Below are positions 24,722 through 37,694 of a stretch of DNA of 64,000 nt, piece after piece. This DNA comes from Talinum fruticosum (Eukaryota > Streptophyta > Magnoliopsida > Caryophyllales > Talinaceae): assembly GCA_021018815.1 (NCBI GenBank), contig JAITYX010000030.1, positions 2,557,001 through 2,621,000 on the forward strand, given 5' to 3'. The first letter of the stretch is position 1; the number at the start of each line of letters is the position of its first letter. The translations under genes and the position numbers were made by a program. The notes beneath the pieces were generated by a model. The model had not been told where the DNA came from and did no database searches. It saw only the letters and a list, made by a program, of their open reading frames with translations.

Positions 24722-24908
24722 GTAACATTTGGTTGGATGTAATCAATCATGTAATGGAAACACGTTTGTCTAATTGTGTTTTCATTACTCTATTTGATTG
24801 TATGAGAGAATTACAACAAAACACTTATCATGCAATTATGATTATTACAAATAATTGAAAAACTACTGAAATTTAATTGCATTACATTACGTCCAACTAA
24901 ATGTCACA
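24722..24908. mobile_element. 187-bp MITE with 22-bp terminal inverted repeats
   Basis: The left end GTAACATTTGGTTGGATGTAAT and the right end ATTACGTCCAACTAAATGTCAC are inverted repeats matching at 19 of 22 positions. The interior is AT-rich and non-coding with further TAATCAT/ATGATTA symmetry. Size and termini are those of a MITE. The target-site duplication is not clear. Confidence 0.7.
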
Positions 24909-25426
24909 TTAATACTTTCAATTGATAATTAAAAACTACTATTGATATTAACAAATCAGTCATTTTTTCCTAATTGATGTAACAATTGATTCACAAGGTC
25001 ATTGGACATGGATGATAATAGATTGTATTAGTATCGGATCCGCCTAAACCCATATTCATTTTTATTTTGTAGGGTTTTGATCCAAATCCAATTCAAACCC
25101 ATCAAATCCAAAAAAAAAAAAAAAAAATAGTTTTGGACCTACCGTAATCTTCTATATATAAGCCTTAAAACTTATTTTAAAATGGATCATAAGAACTCTC
25201 ACCTTCATCGCATTTAAATTGAACACAACCTTACTAAGTATAGTTAATTGAAACAATATACCTGTATGAAGATAATCAATGTTAAATCTTTGATTAAAAA
25301 AACTGTTAAAAGTCGTACTCCAGTTGAGTGGGACATCAGATAATTTTAAACGGGCGGTGAACACTGAGCACTGACTGAAAAGCATGCGGCCAAAGGATAC
25401 TGAAGTGAGAAAGATTTGGGGCGAAA

Positions 25427-28400
25427 ATGGAAGTTGCCCAGATGGCTACTAATTGGATTTGCTCTATTCACAGAAATCCCACTTCAATTATCCATTCAAC
25501 TCTCGCAATTTTACCATCTTCATTTCTCAAGGGTACTGCCCAGATAAGAAGAGCAAGACCCAACAATGAATTTGGCTCCAATTTTGGTGTTACCAGGAGA
25601 GGAGGAAGAAGAAGAACAAGGGCAGGGATTGTCTGCGGTTTGCTTCCAGTCGACCCGTGGTCACCCAATATTGATTCTCAGAGCATCGCTTCTCAGCTTT
25701 TCGCTTTCTCTCTCTTCCCCTATCTGGGTTTCCTCTACTTCATCACCAGGTCTAAGTCTACCCCAAAACTGACGCTCTTCGGCTTCTACTTCTTGCTCGC
25801 CTTTGTGGGTGCTACTAGTAAGTCATTCCCTATTTTCCTCTCTCAATCTCTCAACACCTCCCCCAAATGGGCTATTGCCACTGAGATTGTGTGAATGTGG
25901 ATTTGGGTGTTTTTTTTGTTGCTTGTGCTTCTTCCTGGAATTCATTGTTTATGGTTAGTTGAATGTGTTATTTTTGCAATTTTCGGAAGAAACTTTGTCA
26001 AATTTCTGGTTTGAGTTCGATTACTGTGCTCTGAACTTGTACTAACAGGACAAATGGTTGGAAGTGCTGTAAATTTAGCTGGATCATGACCTCAATTTAG
26101 GGAAATGATACAGGGAATTAAGTTGCTATTTGATATCACTTGGTGAATTGGGGGTGAGGATAGAATGTCTTTGTGTTTATCAGGAATGCCAATTGGCTTA
26201 TTCCATCTTTGCGGAATCAAATTCTTATGTGTCTTTGATAGGACAAATCCCAGAAGTATGCTGAATGGGCATCTTTGCATGCTAATAAGCCAGTTAGCTA
26301 GGGCTAAGATTCATTATCATCAGAAATAAGGAAATAGGTGCGTTTATGACTAGTTGAAGGACATATATGAGCATCATTGTTTAGCAACATGATAACAGTA
26401 TTAATGGCCACTTTAACAAGGAAGAACTGAAGAAAGCGTCCCAGATAATTTGACACATATATGACTGGTGGAAAGACAGATCGTGCGATCTACTATATGG
26501 ATATTTAATTATTTACATAGATGGAGTGAGAAGTGAGGAGATGATAGATCACCAAGTGGCATATGATGTGGAATCTGGTTATACTCTTTATTGAAACTTC
26601 TGTGTTCTGGTAATGAGTCTCTTACCATTGTTTGGGATAATTAATAAGGGTGCAGCGGTTTATGTAACCTTAGATGTCAGCATACCATGCTATAGCAGTT
26701 TAAGCAGTGTAACTATGTGTATCTTGAAGGTTTTTTTATATCTGGGAAGGAAAACCAAGTCTATAACTATATTGTGGCCATTCACATTCAATGAAGATCT
26801 CTAAGACGCTAACCCTGATAGTGTCACTGTTTTATAGAAGAAGAGCCTTGCCACCTTATTTCTGGAACCTCTTAGGATGTTCAAATCGATATCATCCCTT
26901 TAACAACTTGATGAACATAATGGCTACAGCGGCACCATCTTGTAAATTTGAAGCAAGAATTCAAAACCCCTGAAAATATGCATTGTTGTACTATAACTGT
27001 TTAGACAATTTAACAAAAGCCCAAAAAATTTATTGATGTTGAAACTTCCAAAGCTGCCCATAAGGGTCTTATGATGGTGTACAGTGTACTACACTCATAG
27101 TTATCTTGAGGGGTGAGAAAGAGCACCTATTCCATCTTTTAACAACTTCTCGAACATTTTTCAAGTATCTTATGTTTCCAAATATCTTAATATTCTGAGG
27201 CAGCATATAAAAGGCCTTCATGTTCTTTTTTTTGCCTCTCAACTAGTTTTAAAGGTGTGCTGATTTGCTTTCTCTTTATGGCCCTTCAGAAAGATAGCTA
27301 TTTAGTAAGGTGTTTTACAATGTTGTCGCAGATGATATATATAATGTATCATAGTTCCTTTCCCTCAAGATAGTATTAAAGTATTTTATTATGTCAAATC
27401 TCAATGTTGGAACCCAAATTTTCTATCAACTCAGAAGGTGATCCTTGTCCATTCCACCAAGTCCTTTTTCCGGTACTCAGCCGGAGTAGTATAGGATGGT
27501 GTTTGTGGGAAGATGATTCAACATACATAAAATTACAAGTCTTTGAGCAGAGACATTTTAGAGGCCTATTACTCACTACTTTTATCTGATTTATGAATAT
27601 GAACATTCAGCTCTAGCCCTCACTAATGTGCTCGGCTTTTGGTTCTTGAACCTAAGTTAGGGACAATATCACCTCTGGGTATGGTTGTGAATATGAGGGT
27701 TGGATTCAGCTCCTTCCCTTCTTATAGTCTAATTTGAAGTTCCAACCTTCAAACTATCGTGACATATGTTGATCCAGAATTAGGTTTTGGACTACAGAGG
27801 TTGAAGATTATGAAAAATTCAAATGGTGACAAAAAAAGTATATGTGGTATCCTTGTGGTTATGAGTAGTCCTTCATTTTGGGTTCGTTATGCATAGATCC
27901 CATTGTGCAGAACACTTGGACCTTAGGGGCGGCAAAATTTCTGGTTTGGATTGTAACTGGAGTTGGAAAAATTGGACAATATATAGTTTGGACATACTGT
28001 CTTTGCGTGAAACTTTTATTATTCAGATTGGATAGAGTGGAGATGTTAAGGCTATGCCAAATCAGGTTGGGACAATAGATATAGGAAACTCATGCTTAAA
28101 CTCCAAATTCTGGCTAGAAGTTGATTAGAGTACTTCATTTTATGTGTAGAAATTCGGGAGATTGTGTTGGGCAACATGGTGCCAGCATGATCTCTCCTAA
28201 CTCTTGGACACACAGTCAACACACTTGGTTTATTTGGTAGTTCTACAACTTTGGTGTTTATATTTTGCTTTCCTTAAGGATTCCTGTCTCTCTTAGTCTT
28301 AGGTCACTATAAGGTCGTCTAGTCACATTCAAGTTTTCCACATTTTCTGGTGCAGGTTAATTAATTATTATACTTGATATTTACTGTTATCTTTCAATTC

Positions 28401-28757
28401 TACTAATTACTTCTAGTTCGCTTTTGCTGTTCTGTGTTCTCTTTTTGCAGTTCCTGCTGGAATCTATGGTATGTTGCTTCGTCAAGATTAATTGCTGTAA
28501 AATCTTTTTAGTTCGAAACACCAAGTCTTTTCATTGATCTCTAATTTTTCACTGCATGCTTTCTGGCAGCTAAAGTACATTATGGAACTTCCTTGTCTAA
28601 TGTCGACTGGTTGCATGGAACGGCTGAGTCACTGCTTACTCTGTCAAACTTGTTTGTTGTTCTGGGGCTGAGAAAAGCTTTGAGGGAATCTCGAGATTCA
28701 AAAGAGAACCAATCTGATGCAATTGGAGGGTTCAAGGAAGAAAATCCTTCAATATAG
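25427..28757 (+). CDS. Plastid-targeted small membrane protein (DUF3593-like)
   Basis: Three exons: 25427-25817, 28451-28468, 28570-28757, in phase, giving 198 aa. Residues 1-70 are rich in Ser/Arg/Thr with few acids and a run of Arg (RRGGRRRTR), as in a chloroplast transit peptide. The mature part begins around GLLPVDPWSPNIDSQSIASQ and has a membrane segment (LFAFSLFPYLGFLYFI), a second (LTLFGFYFLLAFVGAT) and a third (LLTLSNLFVVLGLRKAL). This layout fits the cyanobacterial/plant family listed as DUF3593, from memory. Exon 2 is only 18 nt (encoding IPAGIY), a micro-exon in the middle of the conserved region. Intron 1 is about 2.6 kb and contains no other gene that I can see. Met6 (25442) is an alternative start. 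Function unknown. Confidence 0.8.
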
Positions 28758-29676
28758 GTAATAGGTATTGCTTGCCTGGCTGACCAGAACTCTGTTGATT
28801 GCCGTCTTCCATTTTTCTAGTTTAATCAGTGTTCTGAATATGTTGCATGTTGCCGTTACAGCTGTGGAGCTCGCTCATCTTAGAGCCTCAATGGCTAGCT
28901 AACTAGGAATGCACTTACTTCGAGCATCCTAGTATGCTGATAATGCGGAGAGGAGGGAGTTGTTCCCTTACACTTTGTTGTACTTCCTTCTTTTTCACTT
29001 ATGATACCATTCATTACATCATCTGTTCTGTTTTTCTCCTCAATGTATTATATTGTTGAAATACATATGTTTTTCTTTGTGTAAATCTGCCCCGTTATTT
29101 GAAATAAATGTATCTTGGAAAAGATCTATTTTTTGATTGTTGGCTTATCTCTCTCTCTCGGCCAATTTCCGACATTGGTTATTGGAAAATTTTTTTGAGT
29201 GGGAGTAAGAAGGGGAGGGGCGAGGGAGCTAATCTAGAACGAACACGTCTTTTAAAGCCAATTCCTTTTATACAAGTCATCAATTGTATTGTTGGTCTTT
29301 GGATCTCTATTTGCTAGAGAGCTCATCATTTTTACGCATTGGCTTTGTGCATCAATTCTAAACCTCTAGTGTCAGCATCTGACTGGGGGATGATATCTCA
29401 TCCTTCACCATGTTGAATTGATTTCTCTTTGTCTGAGTGTGCAAATAAACAAAAGAAAAAGAAGACACTGTTTTTGTGTTGCAAATTCATTCTGTTTATT
29501 GTCAGAGGATGAATTGAGGATGGGGACAAAACACAAAATTTGTCAACTACCTGGAAATCTGGCATCAGATATGCCTTGCACTCCATGTTCAATTGGGGGG
29601 GAGGGGGTTCTCTAGTCTGTTATATTAACTCTATCTGTCCCTATGTGATGGTCATTTGATACATCTAAAATGATGA
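28758..29676. other. 3' flank between convergent genes
   Basis: Holds the 3' untranslated region of the plastid-protein gene (AATAAA at 29102) and the 3' flank of the WRKY gene coming from the other strand. The 65-residue open frames near 29400-29610 on both strands show no motif. Confidence 0.5.
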
Positions 29677-31445
29677 TTATTCCTTAGATTGAGAGAAGTC
29701 AGGGAAAACTCCCGGATTGTCAAATGGGAAACTTAGGTTGAACTCCCATTGGTCTAGTGGGAAGTTTATTCCGACAATAGGGGAATTAGTTACTGAAGTA
29801 GTGGCTGAAATTATCTCTGTTATATCTGATTCAGATTGTTGCCCATGGTGAACTCCTCCAAATGTGCTTAGCTTGCAGGGTGATGTAGAGAAGTAGTTTG
29901 ATTCTGAGGTAGCCGGAGAAGGTATGAACGACGGTGCAAAACTGCTATAGAAGTTACTTTCATCAAATGCCGATGATGTTAAGGTATGGTTTTCATATCC
30001 TAGCCCCCTGGTGTCAATGGAAGGCCCAACTGTTGATGTTCTATGTTCTGTACGTCAACAGTTAGCCCTGTTTGGAAATTCAGTGTCACATCGGACTGCT
30101 GATGGTACTCCGTGATGGATATATCATGTTGTGTGTCCTGTTTTACAGATGATGATGGTGCCGACTTTGAATGTGGAGTCGGTGTACACATGTGCTTTCC
30201 TTTGTAGGTGATGTCAAATACCAAGGGATCTTCATCATTCCGCTGTACTTGTTTGATAGCACAACATCCTTGCATGTCTCGGTACGTGCATCTGTAGTAG
30301 CTTCTGTAAATACCCAAATATTGAGTGTTAAATCCTTCTAACCATCTACAGCACCTTATATGCAAAAGTTTTGAAAGGGTACTTAGCTGTCTATTTATTA
30401 TGGTTATTTAGACTTAGCAAACGGGTTGCCGGGTCAAATTTAGACTGGGTTAATTTTGGTCTGGGGGCGGGACATAATGATTTGATGGAATATTCGGTCA
30501 TATTCAGGTGAGATTGTTAAGGTTTGAATCATATTAGGGGCTTTTTCTGTTGGACAGTCTTTTGGCTAGAAAGTGATTTGGTTCAGATTAATTCATGTTC
30601 GAGGTGAAATTGGGTTGCCTTTAGGATGGGGGTGAATGGCTCATTCAGGAAAAGGTTGTACACGTCAATTATGGTAGGTCCATCGACTTCTCTTTTGATC
30701 CAATTCTGAGGTCTAAGTGGGTCCAACTCTTTTCTACCTATTATTGATCATATTCCTTTTTGTGCTACATTCAACCCTAATAAAAGCTCATTGTTTGTTA
30801 TTGGCTTATTCAATTCATCTGATGGATGTAGAAAAATAGTTTCAGTTGAGTATTTGCCATATTTCATATCTGGATAGGTAGGAACTAGGAAGACAAGCTC
30901 ACCTAGGATATTTGGCACCCAGGATATCCTTCTGACCGTACTTCCTCCAACTATGACCATCATCAGGTGGCCCGTCTATCTTGTTCTCAGATCTCACTTT
31001 CACTTGTTCTGTCCAAGTGGGCATTGCTTTTCTGCAACAAAAACCCGAAAAAGTTAGACTTCTATTGAACTCAACTTTGCAGTATTTTATAGGCAAAATG
31101 CCCACGGAAACAACTTGACAAGTATTATTACCTCTTCTTAGAGAAATATGATCTGTTGTCCTGTTGAGCATTGAAACCCGGATTCAAATCCTCGCTCTTA
31201 GGACTCCCTATGACCGAAAGCGGTGATCCGGGCATGCTGGTTGATGGCACCATATGTTGGTGAGACTGTTCCATTGAACGCCCACATTTCAGAATCAAGA
31301 GGGCCTTCTCATATGAAGATAGTATCCCTTCTATAAGCGTCCCCTCCGGTTTGCCTGAAACTTCCTGACCCATATGAAGTTTTAGCTGTATAGCCTTCGC
31401 CATGCCCTGGGTTAGCTCTCTGATGACCAATGAGGCTTGTTCCAT
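29677..31445 (-). CDS. Group III WRKY transcription factor (WRKY41/53-like), -1 frameshift after the WRKY domain
   Basis: Sequence-specific nuclear transcription factor that binds W-boxes; relatives act in defence and senescence. Exons on the minus strand: 31445-31132, 31031-30903, 30303-29677. The WRKYGQK heptad is at residues 133-139 and the zinc ligands are C153-X7-C161-X23-H185-X-C187, the C2HC signature of group III. The second intron falls at the conserved PR codon. The N-terminal helix MEQASLVIRELTQGMAKAIQ is typical of the 41/53 clade. As written the frame meets a stop at 30002-30000 (248 aa). Past a run of five C (30004-30008), the next frame continues with YEN, PSFIPSPATSESNYFS, QQSESDITEIISATTSVTNS and FPDFSQSKE-stop, the usual C-terminal half, giving 356 aa if one base is restored. 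Confidence 0.9.
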
Positions 31446-31801
31446 TCTCTCCTTCTCCTTTATCCTTTACACCACGCTTCTTTTCTAGAAAACAGCAAAT
31501 TTTGGGGTCGAAATTTGAATATGTAGATCAGTTATGATTTGTTTCTATAGAGATCATACAAATGCCATGAGTTTGCTGAGTTGAAGGCTGGCTTGCACAA
31601 GGTCATTTGCAAGAAGTGGTACTACAAAATGAACTCAGGGCTTTTTCTTTCTTCTTTTAGGATTTTTTTTTCAATTTTTTTGGGGGATACAGGTAACTAA
31701 AAACAGAAAGGAAGTTATCTGTCAGGATGGCTCACAAGTTGGGACTTAGGAGAGGGTTGCTGAAGTGAGGTTTTATGCTCGAGATTGAGTGTAATGATAT
31801 T

Positions 31802-31811
31802 GCTTATAAAG
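31802..31811 (-). promoter_or_regulatory. Possible TATA box of the WRKY gene
   Basis: On the minus strand CCTTTATAAG lies about 360 bp upstream of the WRKY start codon. The distance would imply a long leader or a leader intron, so the assignment is tentative. Confidence 0.35.
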
Positions 31812-31856
31812 GAGCTCCTTAAGTGGGGAGTTATAGAGAGAGAGAAGGAGAGAGAG

Positions 31857-31990
31857 TTGACTGGAAAACGAGTTTTTGGACTTAAAGGTGTATTTTCTAC
31901 AAATAAGACTAGTCTATGGTCAATAGAAATTAAGGGTTCAGTGTTAAAGTGCTGACCAATTCAAAGCTTCTGGGTTATGTGATTAGTCAA
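31857..31990. promoter_or_regulatory. Cluster of three W-boxes upstream of the WRKY gene
   Basis: TTGACT at 31857-31862 on the plus strand, and on the minus strand TTGACC (31923-31918) and TTGACT (31990-31985). W-boxes TTGAC(C/T) are the WRKY target sites, and clusters in WRKY promoters are commonly tied to auto- or cross-regulation. Binding here is inferred. Confidence 0.5.
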
Positions 31991-34978
31991 TTGAGATTAT
32001 TGGTGGGGGCTCATTATTATGATTTCTCAGTTGAAAAAGATGAACACCAAGCCTTTTAGACTCGTTCAAACTTTTGCTTCTTCCGCGTCTTTTTACTCTC
32101 TTACTCTACTAAACTTTGCTTACGTTCCAATTATGACGATCATTTGGGATTATTTAGGACTAACCCTTGTACGTTTTATAGATCGGGCAAATCTGATATA
32201 AGATTTGAATCCAAATCGTTGATTAGACCCGTGTCTGATATAAGCTAATCCAATGAAGGCCGAAAATCTGACCCAAATCGAACTTAGATTTGAATTTTTC
32301 TTCCAAATTAGCTTGTTTTTACAAGGTGAGTTTATTAATTCAAATATCGGCCCATCCGAAGTTAACATGAACCTCCGACCTGGATGATTGCTGAGGTTTA
32401 TCGATACAAACACGACCCGAATCGGATGACTCGTTGGTCAAATTTAAGGTTTTTGTGGTTTGGATTTTTTTAAAAAATATTTTTGTAACATGATGTTTCT
32501 TTTTCTTTTTCTTTTTCTTGTGGTGAGCAAGAGCTTGCGTAGCATCTGTGGCATCAGCTAATATGTCTTGTATTCAACGTACGGTTTATGCATGGGTCCT
32601 CCCTCTGTCTGTCCCCAAACAGTTGAATTTTGTGTTATTTTTATTTGGATTTTTGATCTTCCCTCATTGGTGTCATTTGCATGCGTTGGATCAAAATTTC
32701 AAAACCCATGATTAAAATTTTAAAATCATTGGTGTCATGATTTCAAAGTCATGATTACTGAAAGGGCTTTTTTTTTCTTTTTACCCCCCCATTTTGTTCC
32801 TTCCTTTGGTGGTGCAGCAGTGGTGATCAATATAGACGAGATTAAGTGGTGATGAATATAGACGAGATTTGAATTAAATTTCTTCAATAAATAGATCCAA
32901 TGTGTTGAGAGCATGGTTGATACGGCGTCAGAGACGTAAAAGCTCCCTTGCCTTTAAAATTAGAGGGATTCACTGTGGGTCAAACAAAATCGCGTAATTA
33001 AAGGGATAACGGTTCCTTGTTTAGTTTGGTACTTTGATTTATGTTTAAAGGGAGAAAATAGAATATAATACAACTCTAAACTTTGTTAGTTCTAACCTTT
33101 TGATCTTGTCGATAAAATTTGGTTGGACGAGGGTTGGATAAAAATTCATGCATTAAATTTACCATGACATAATTTAATTTTATCGAATTAAAGGATACAA
33201 GTCTCTTTTATCCGCAAATGTAAATGGTGTGACAAAAATTACTCATATTGAGTATCTATATGGAATGATTTGGACTTAAATAAATTAAAATTCGAAATAA
33301 GGCCAATTCAAATTTGATCATAATCTTAATCCAACTTAAATTAGATATTATTCAAATTTTCATCCTAAATTTCTTTTCTATTTAAGACAAGATCACTTGT
33401 CAACTATAAACATATTTTTTGATAAATCAACTATAAACATTATAATTTATAAATCAATTCAAATGAAAAGATCACTTTCATATTTGAACCGCAAATTTTG
33501 CGATGTAAGAGGGAGCATGAATTATTAGCATGAGATGGATTGATTTACTATTTACGAAGCACTCTCTCTCTCTCTCTCTCTTAAAATTGCAAAATAATAG
33601 ATTTACGTTAATATACAAGAATCAAGTCTGTTACCTCCTAATCAGTCTTGGTCTATAAAAATAAATACCCTTTAAATACAATGCACATCTATCTAACTTT
33701 AAAATATGATATATAATTGTTCAAACGCCTTAAGTTATGATTTATTTTAATCTAACTTTTTTTTAGTGAATCTCTTGGAATCAAAATCTCTTATTGTAAA
33801 AATGTTTGTAGGAATAAAATTATTTACATTTAAATTTTCTCAAATCCGACAAATATGAGACATAAACTAACATTTGTTGTTATCGTTGTCTTCTCTTTTT
33901 TATTATATTATTATTAATAGCTCCTGTAAATAATAGTGTACTTAAAGTCTATATGATTATTGATCAAAAAACAAAAAAAGGACTGTACTATCCTTGAAAA
34001 TGGATCATTCATCTGAAAAACGAGGGAAATATCATCAATGGATGGCTTGACAAGTCCTCTTTTTTTCACATTAGCCAAGTTGGCCCGGAAATGTTCAAAA
34101 TCGGAAGATTCGATTCTTTGCTCAAAATTCACAAAGATGGAATCTCACCAGAAGAGGGGGAGGGGAGTCAAGGGTGTGAGGTGGCTCGAAACCGTCCAGG
34201 CAAAATTTACTCGGATCTCTACCACCATTCATATAAATTTTATCAGTTAAATTAATTGATATCATACAAAATAAATCTCATTTTATAGGCTCAAATTTTC
34301 AGCTTGATCTCAAGGGGAAGAGATAAAGATGTAGTAACTGAGGTTTAATTTTTTACAGCTTATTTGCCTAGAATTTCACTAATATAAGTTACAAGCATTA
34401 GTTTCCCTATTAAATGAAAAGTAAAAGTTACCTGTTTTGTTAACTAAAGAGTCGATTGAACGATAAATAGTTGTTTTAATGGCCTTGTATACGGACTATA
34501 TCAGTAGAAATTTTCGTGCCTATACAACGTTGAAAAAGAGTTTTTTTTTTTTTTTGTCATAAATGAAATATAAAGGTTAATATAGACGTCATTCAAATCT
34601 GTCTTAGATAATATTGAAATGTGAGTGAATTGGTACTAACATTTTATGACAGCTCAATAATCCAAAACTCACATACATGAGAGTTTTGACATGGTGGCAA
34701 GCAAGTAACACTTCATAATTTCATCTTCTCGAGACAATTTTCTTATAAATTGTGCAAAAACTTAAAGTGAATTGTAAGCCTCGGCTTTAAGCCTGGACTT
34801 TGTTTTACTATAATGATGTTTCCTTAATCTTGTGCATCATATTATACGATGTACGTAGAGAAACCAACATATGCAGAAACAAAAGTAATAGAACTTGGCT
34901 AAGCACTCTTGATGGTCATTGGTTTAGTTACTAGTTTCCAAATAATGAATTTAAACAGACTAACTTGTTGGGATTATC
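31991..34978. other. Intergenic DNA, no gene seen
   Basis: AT-rich sequence with a (CT)10-type microsatellite at about 33560-33580. Open frames at 32019-32413, 33914-34132 and 34038-34250 show no protein motif. Confidence 0.45.
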
Positions 34979-36210
34979 GGAGCTCCAAAAACGACGCCGA
35001 GGTACCCCGAGTTATTATAAAACTATTTTTAGACCCCAAGTTCTGAAAAATGATTCTAAGTCCCCCTAAATTATGTGAAAACTATATTCTTGGCCCAAAT
35101 CCGACTGATGACGTCGAAAACAGGGTGGTTAGGCGGGATTTATAAAAATTTGATTTGAAAGCCCCAAATTACCCTTTCAGTTGAAATCCCTAAAATCACT
35201 CTCTCTCTCTCCAATGGTCATGTTTGCAAATTATAAAATCTTTCCATTCTTCTTCTTCATTCATCTTCTCCATTGCTCTTCATTCTTCTCCATTATTGCT
35301 CTTCATCCTTCTTCTTTTTCTCTGCCCTCTTCTTTCTTCTACCTTAGTGTTTAATATTTTGCTCTGTGAAAGCTAGCTCTGTGAAAGCTTGAAAGCTTCA
35401 TCAAAAGTTTCAGAACTTGCTCGTGAAAGCTTCCCCTGTTCCATACATATCACAAAAATTCACCATTAAAACAAAATTACAAGCAAATAAGGCCTCACAA
35501 AACACCAACAACCACATCCACAACAGATTCGAAAACAAAAACATCGCCAAACATCACCAAACATCACTTCATAATTTCACGTAAACCCTAAAAATTTTGA
35601 TTTTCAAAGATAATAACTTCATGCAAACCCACGAATTATTCATTATAATTTCAATTAACTTCATAATTCTCATACGTGATCCTCCTAAAACACATTATTC
35701 CACTCAATCAAAACGAAAAACCCACTGATTTCATAAAACCCCTAAAATTCGAAGATAAAATTTGAAACCGCCCGAAAAAAAAAATGAAATCGCATACCAT
35801 TTTCGTCTTCCTAATCTTCACTTCCTGCTTAACTTCAACTTTCTTCTTTGATTTCGCTTGCCAAGCTTGATCAACAATGGCGATCGATTGATATTTCTCA
35901 AAAAAATCGTCCACCCGTATGAGAGAGAGAGTGAAAGATAGAAAGAGAGAGAGGCAGAGTTAGAATGGAGGGGAAAATCGAGGAAGTTAATGAATCTAAT
36001 CAGACAAAATTAGTTTCTCATTTATTCGCGCAAAACGTCATGGGCAAAATTGACATTTCACAACGCCGTTTACCCTCCGGGTCGGATTTGGGCCAAGAAT
36101 ATAGTTTTCACATAATTTAGGTGGACTTAGAATCATTTTTCAGAACTTGGGGTCTAAAAAATAGTTTTACAATAACTCGAGTACCTCAGCGTCGTTTTTG
36201 ATCGGAGCTC
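34979..36210. mobile_element. 1.2-kb element with ~128-bp terminal inverted repeats (MULE/foldback-like)
   Basis: The left arm 34979-35105 and the right arm 36081-36210 are near-identical inverted repeats. Both carry the outer GAGCTCC, then AAAACGACGC, TAGACCCCAAGTTCTGAAAA, TGATTCTAAGTCC, ATTATGTGAAAACTATATTC and TTGGCCCAAATCCGAC, with only a handful of differences. Inside is a CT-rich block (35195-35340) and, on the minus strand near 35914, a gene-like start of about 40 residues (DDFFEKYQSIAIVDQAWQ followed by a Lys-rich stretch). That looks like a captured host-gene fragment. Long inverted arms around unrelated cargo suggest a Mutator-like or foldback transposon. A 9-bp target duplication was not evident. 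Confidence 0.7.
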
Positions 36211-37694
36211 TGTGGAGGTTTTTCAGATGACATATTTCACTTCAAATTTAGATGAAGAAATGTGCTCAAATAGTAGACTCCTGTGATCTGACGACGTTTA
36301 TGCACTTATTTATAATAACTTCAAATCGAACCGAGAACTTGGTAATTGAATTGAATAAAATGGACAGTCAGACTTCTATAAGTTGTCAGTGATTCAGAGA
36401 AGCCAGAGAAAGGTCGAGTTTAACATGCCACTCAGTCGGAAATGCCGAACACCCAGATTCAAGCTACTCGGTCTTATTGATGATTGTACTCTATTGTCAT
36501 AGATCTGCAATATCCATATGATTCTGAAAACTGTATACCACCATAACGGCCACTTTTAGCATTTTGGATCGAACTTTTAAAAATCTACAAGATAATGACA
36601 TTGATATTTAAGTCATTCATAGGGATATGTTGATCATTGTAGCCAGTTTCCGAGGTAGAGAGTTGTTAGACCCTCAGTCTCAAGACCCAGAAAATCGAGG
36701 GAATATACATAATTTTCAGAGGTTAACGATGAATACAAAGGTTTTCGGTGTTCTAAGACCCATTTTAGAAGGTTTCAGTTGTATTCTGTTTGAAGACATT
36801 TTTAAATCATGTTTGGATATCCACAAGATAGTGCCAATAAAGACATTACGTTCACTAATTGTTCAAAAAAATTTAGAAGGTCCTAAGCAATTTCGAAGGA
36901 AAAGTGGCATAGCCTCTTAGCAGTTAGCAGCCTCAACAAAATGAAGAATATTATCTACAGTTTTAAAACTTTAAAAAATTTAATCTGCAAAATTGTCAAA
37001 TGGTGAATATGTGCTCTTGGTAGACCCTCATATTGGTATTTTATGCCCATTTGAATAGTTTAAGAGGGTATATATCACCATAATGTTTGATAAGTTTCAT
37101 AAGGTCAAGCTACAATATTCACTGCAGAACAGATCAAAACCGAACCCAAATATATACCTAAACTGGCCAAACTCAGTTATGGAACGAAATCATGAGGCAG
37201 ATCAGGCATTAGAAGTGACCGGCATAATTGGGCTGTCTCAATCAGGTGCAAGTGTACTATATCTTACCAAGGTCATCATGTGATTATTGGTTTAGTTTTG
37301 ATTTCAGAGTGCAGTTTCTCGTTCAATATATGACCTCTGCATGCAGAACTAGATGGTGGTTTTTCTGTTGACTTCTGATTACAATTAGCAAGTCAGTAGA
37401 GATGAGAAGTTCTTACTTTATAAATTGGTCAAAATTGTCAGAAGCCGACTCCTATCCTATGCACTTGTCTGTAATTTCTCTATGAGGTAGATAAACGAAG
37501 AAGCTAATAAGCCAGCAAGCTGAATGATGCAAGACACACAGATTTAGCACCCTAGCGAATTCCCACAAAGGCCTAAGACGTTTTTCCCTCTTCGATGACA
37601 AGAGATCTTATTGTCAGAAATCGTCAACCTCCATGATTGGCTTGAGAATTACAGGGTAGCCTTAGCTTTCTATTTGTGAGTCTTACTTTCTTGT
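36211..37694. other. Intergenic DNA, no gene seen
   Basis: Moderately AT-rich sequence. The open frames at 36627-36920 and 37083-37283 carry no recognisable domain, and the style of the sequence resembles the large introns further right. Confidence 0.35.

Noticed and set aside
36627..36920. 97-residue plus-strand frame
   Set aside because: No recognisable domain and no flanking splice logic; left as non-coding.
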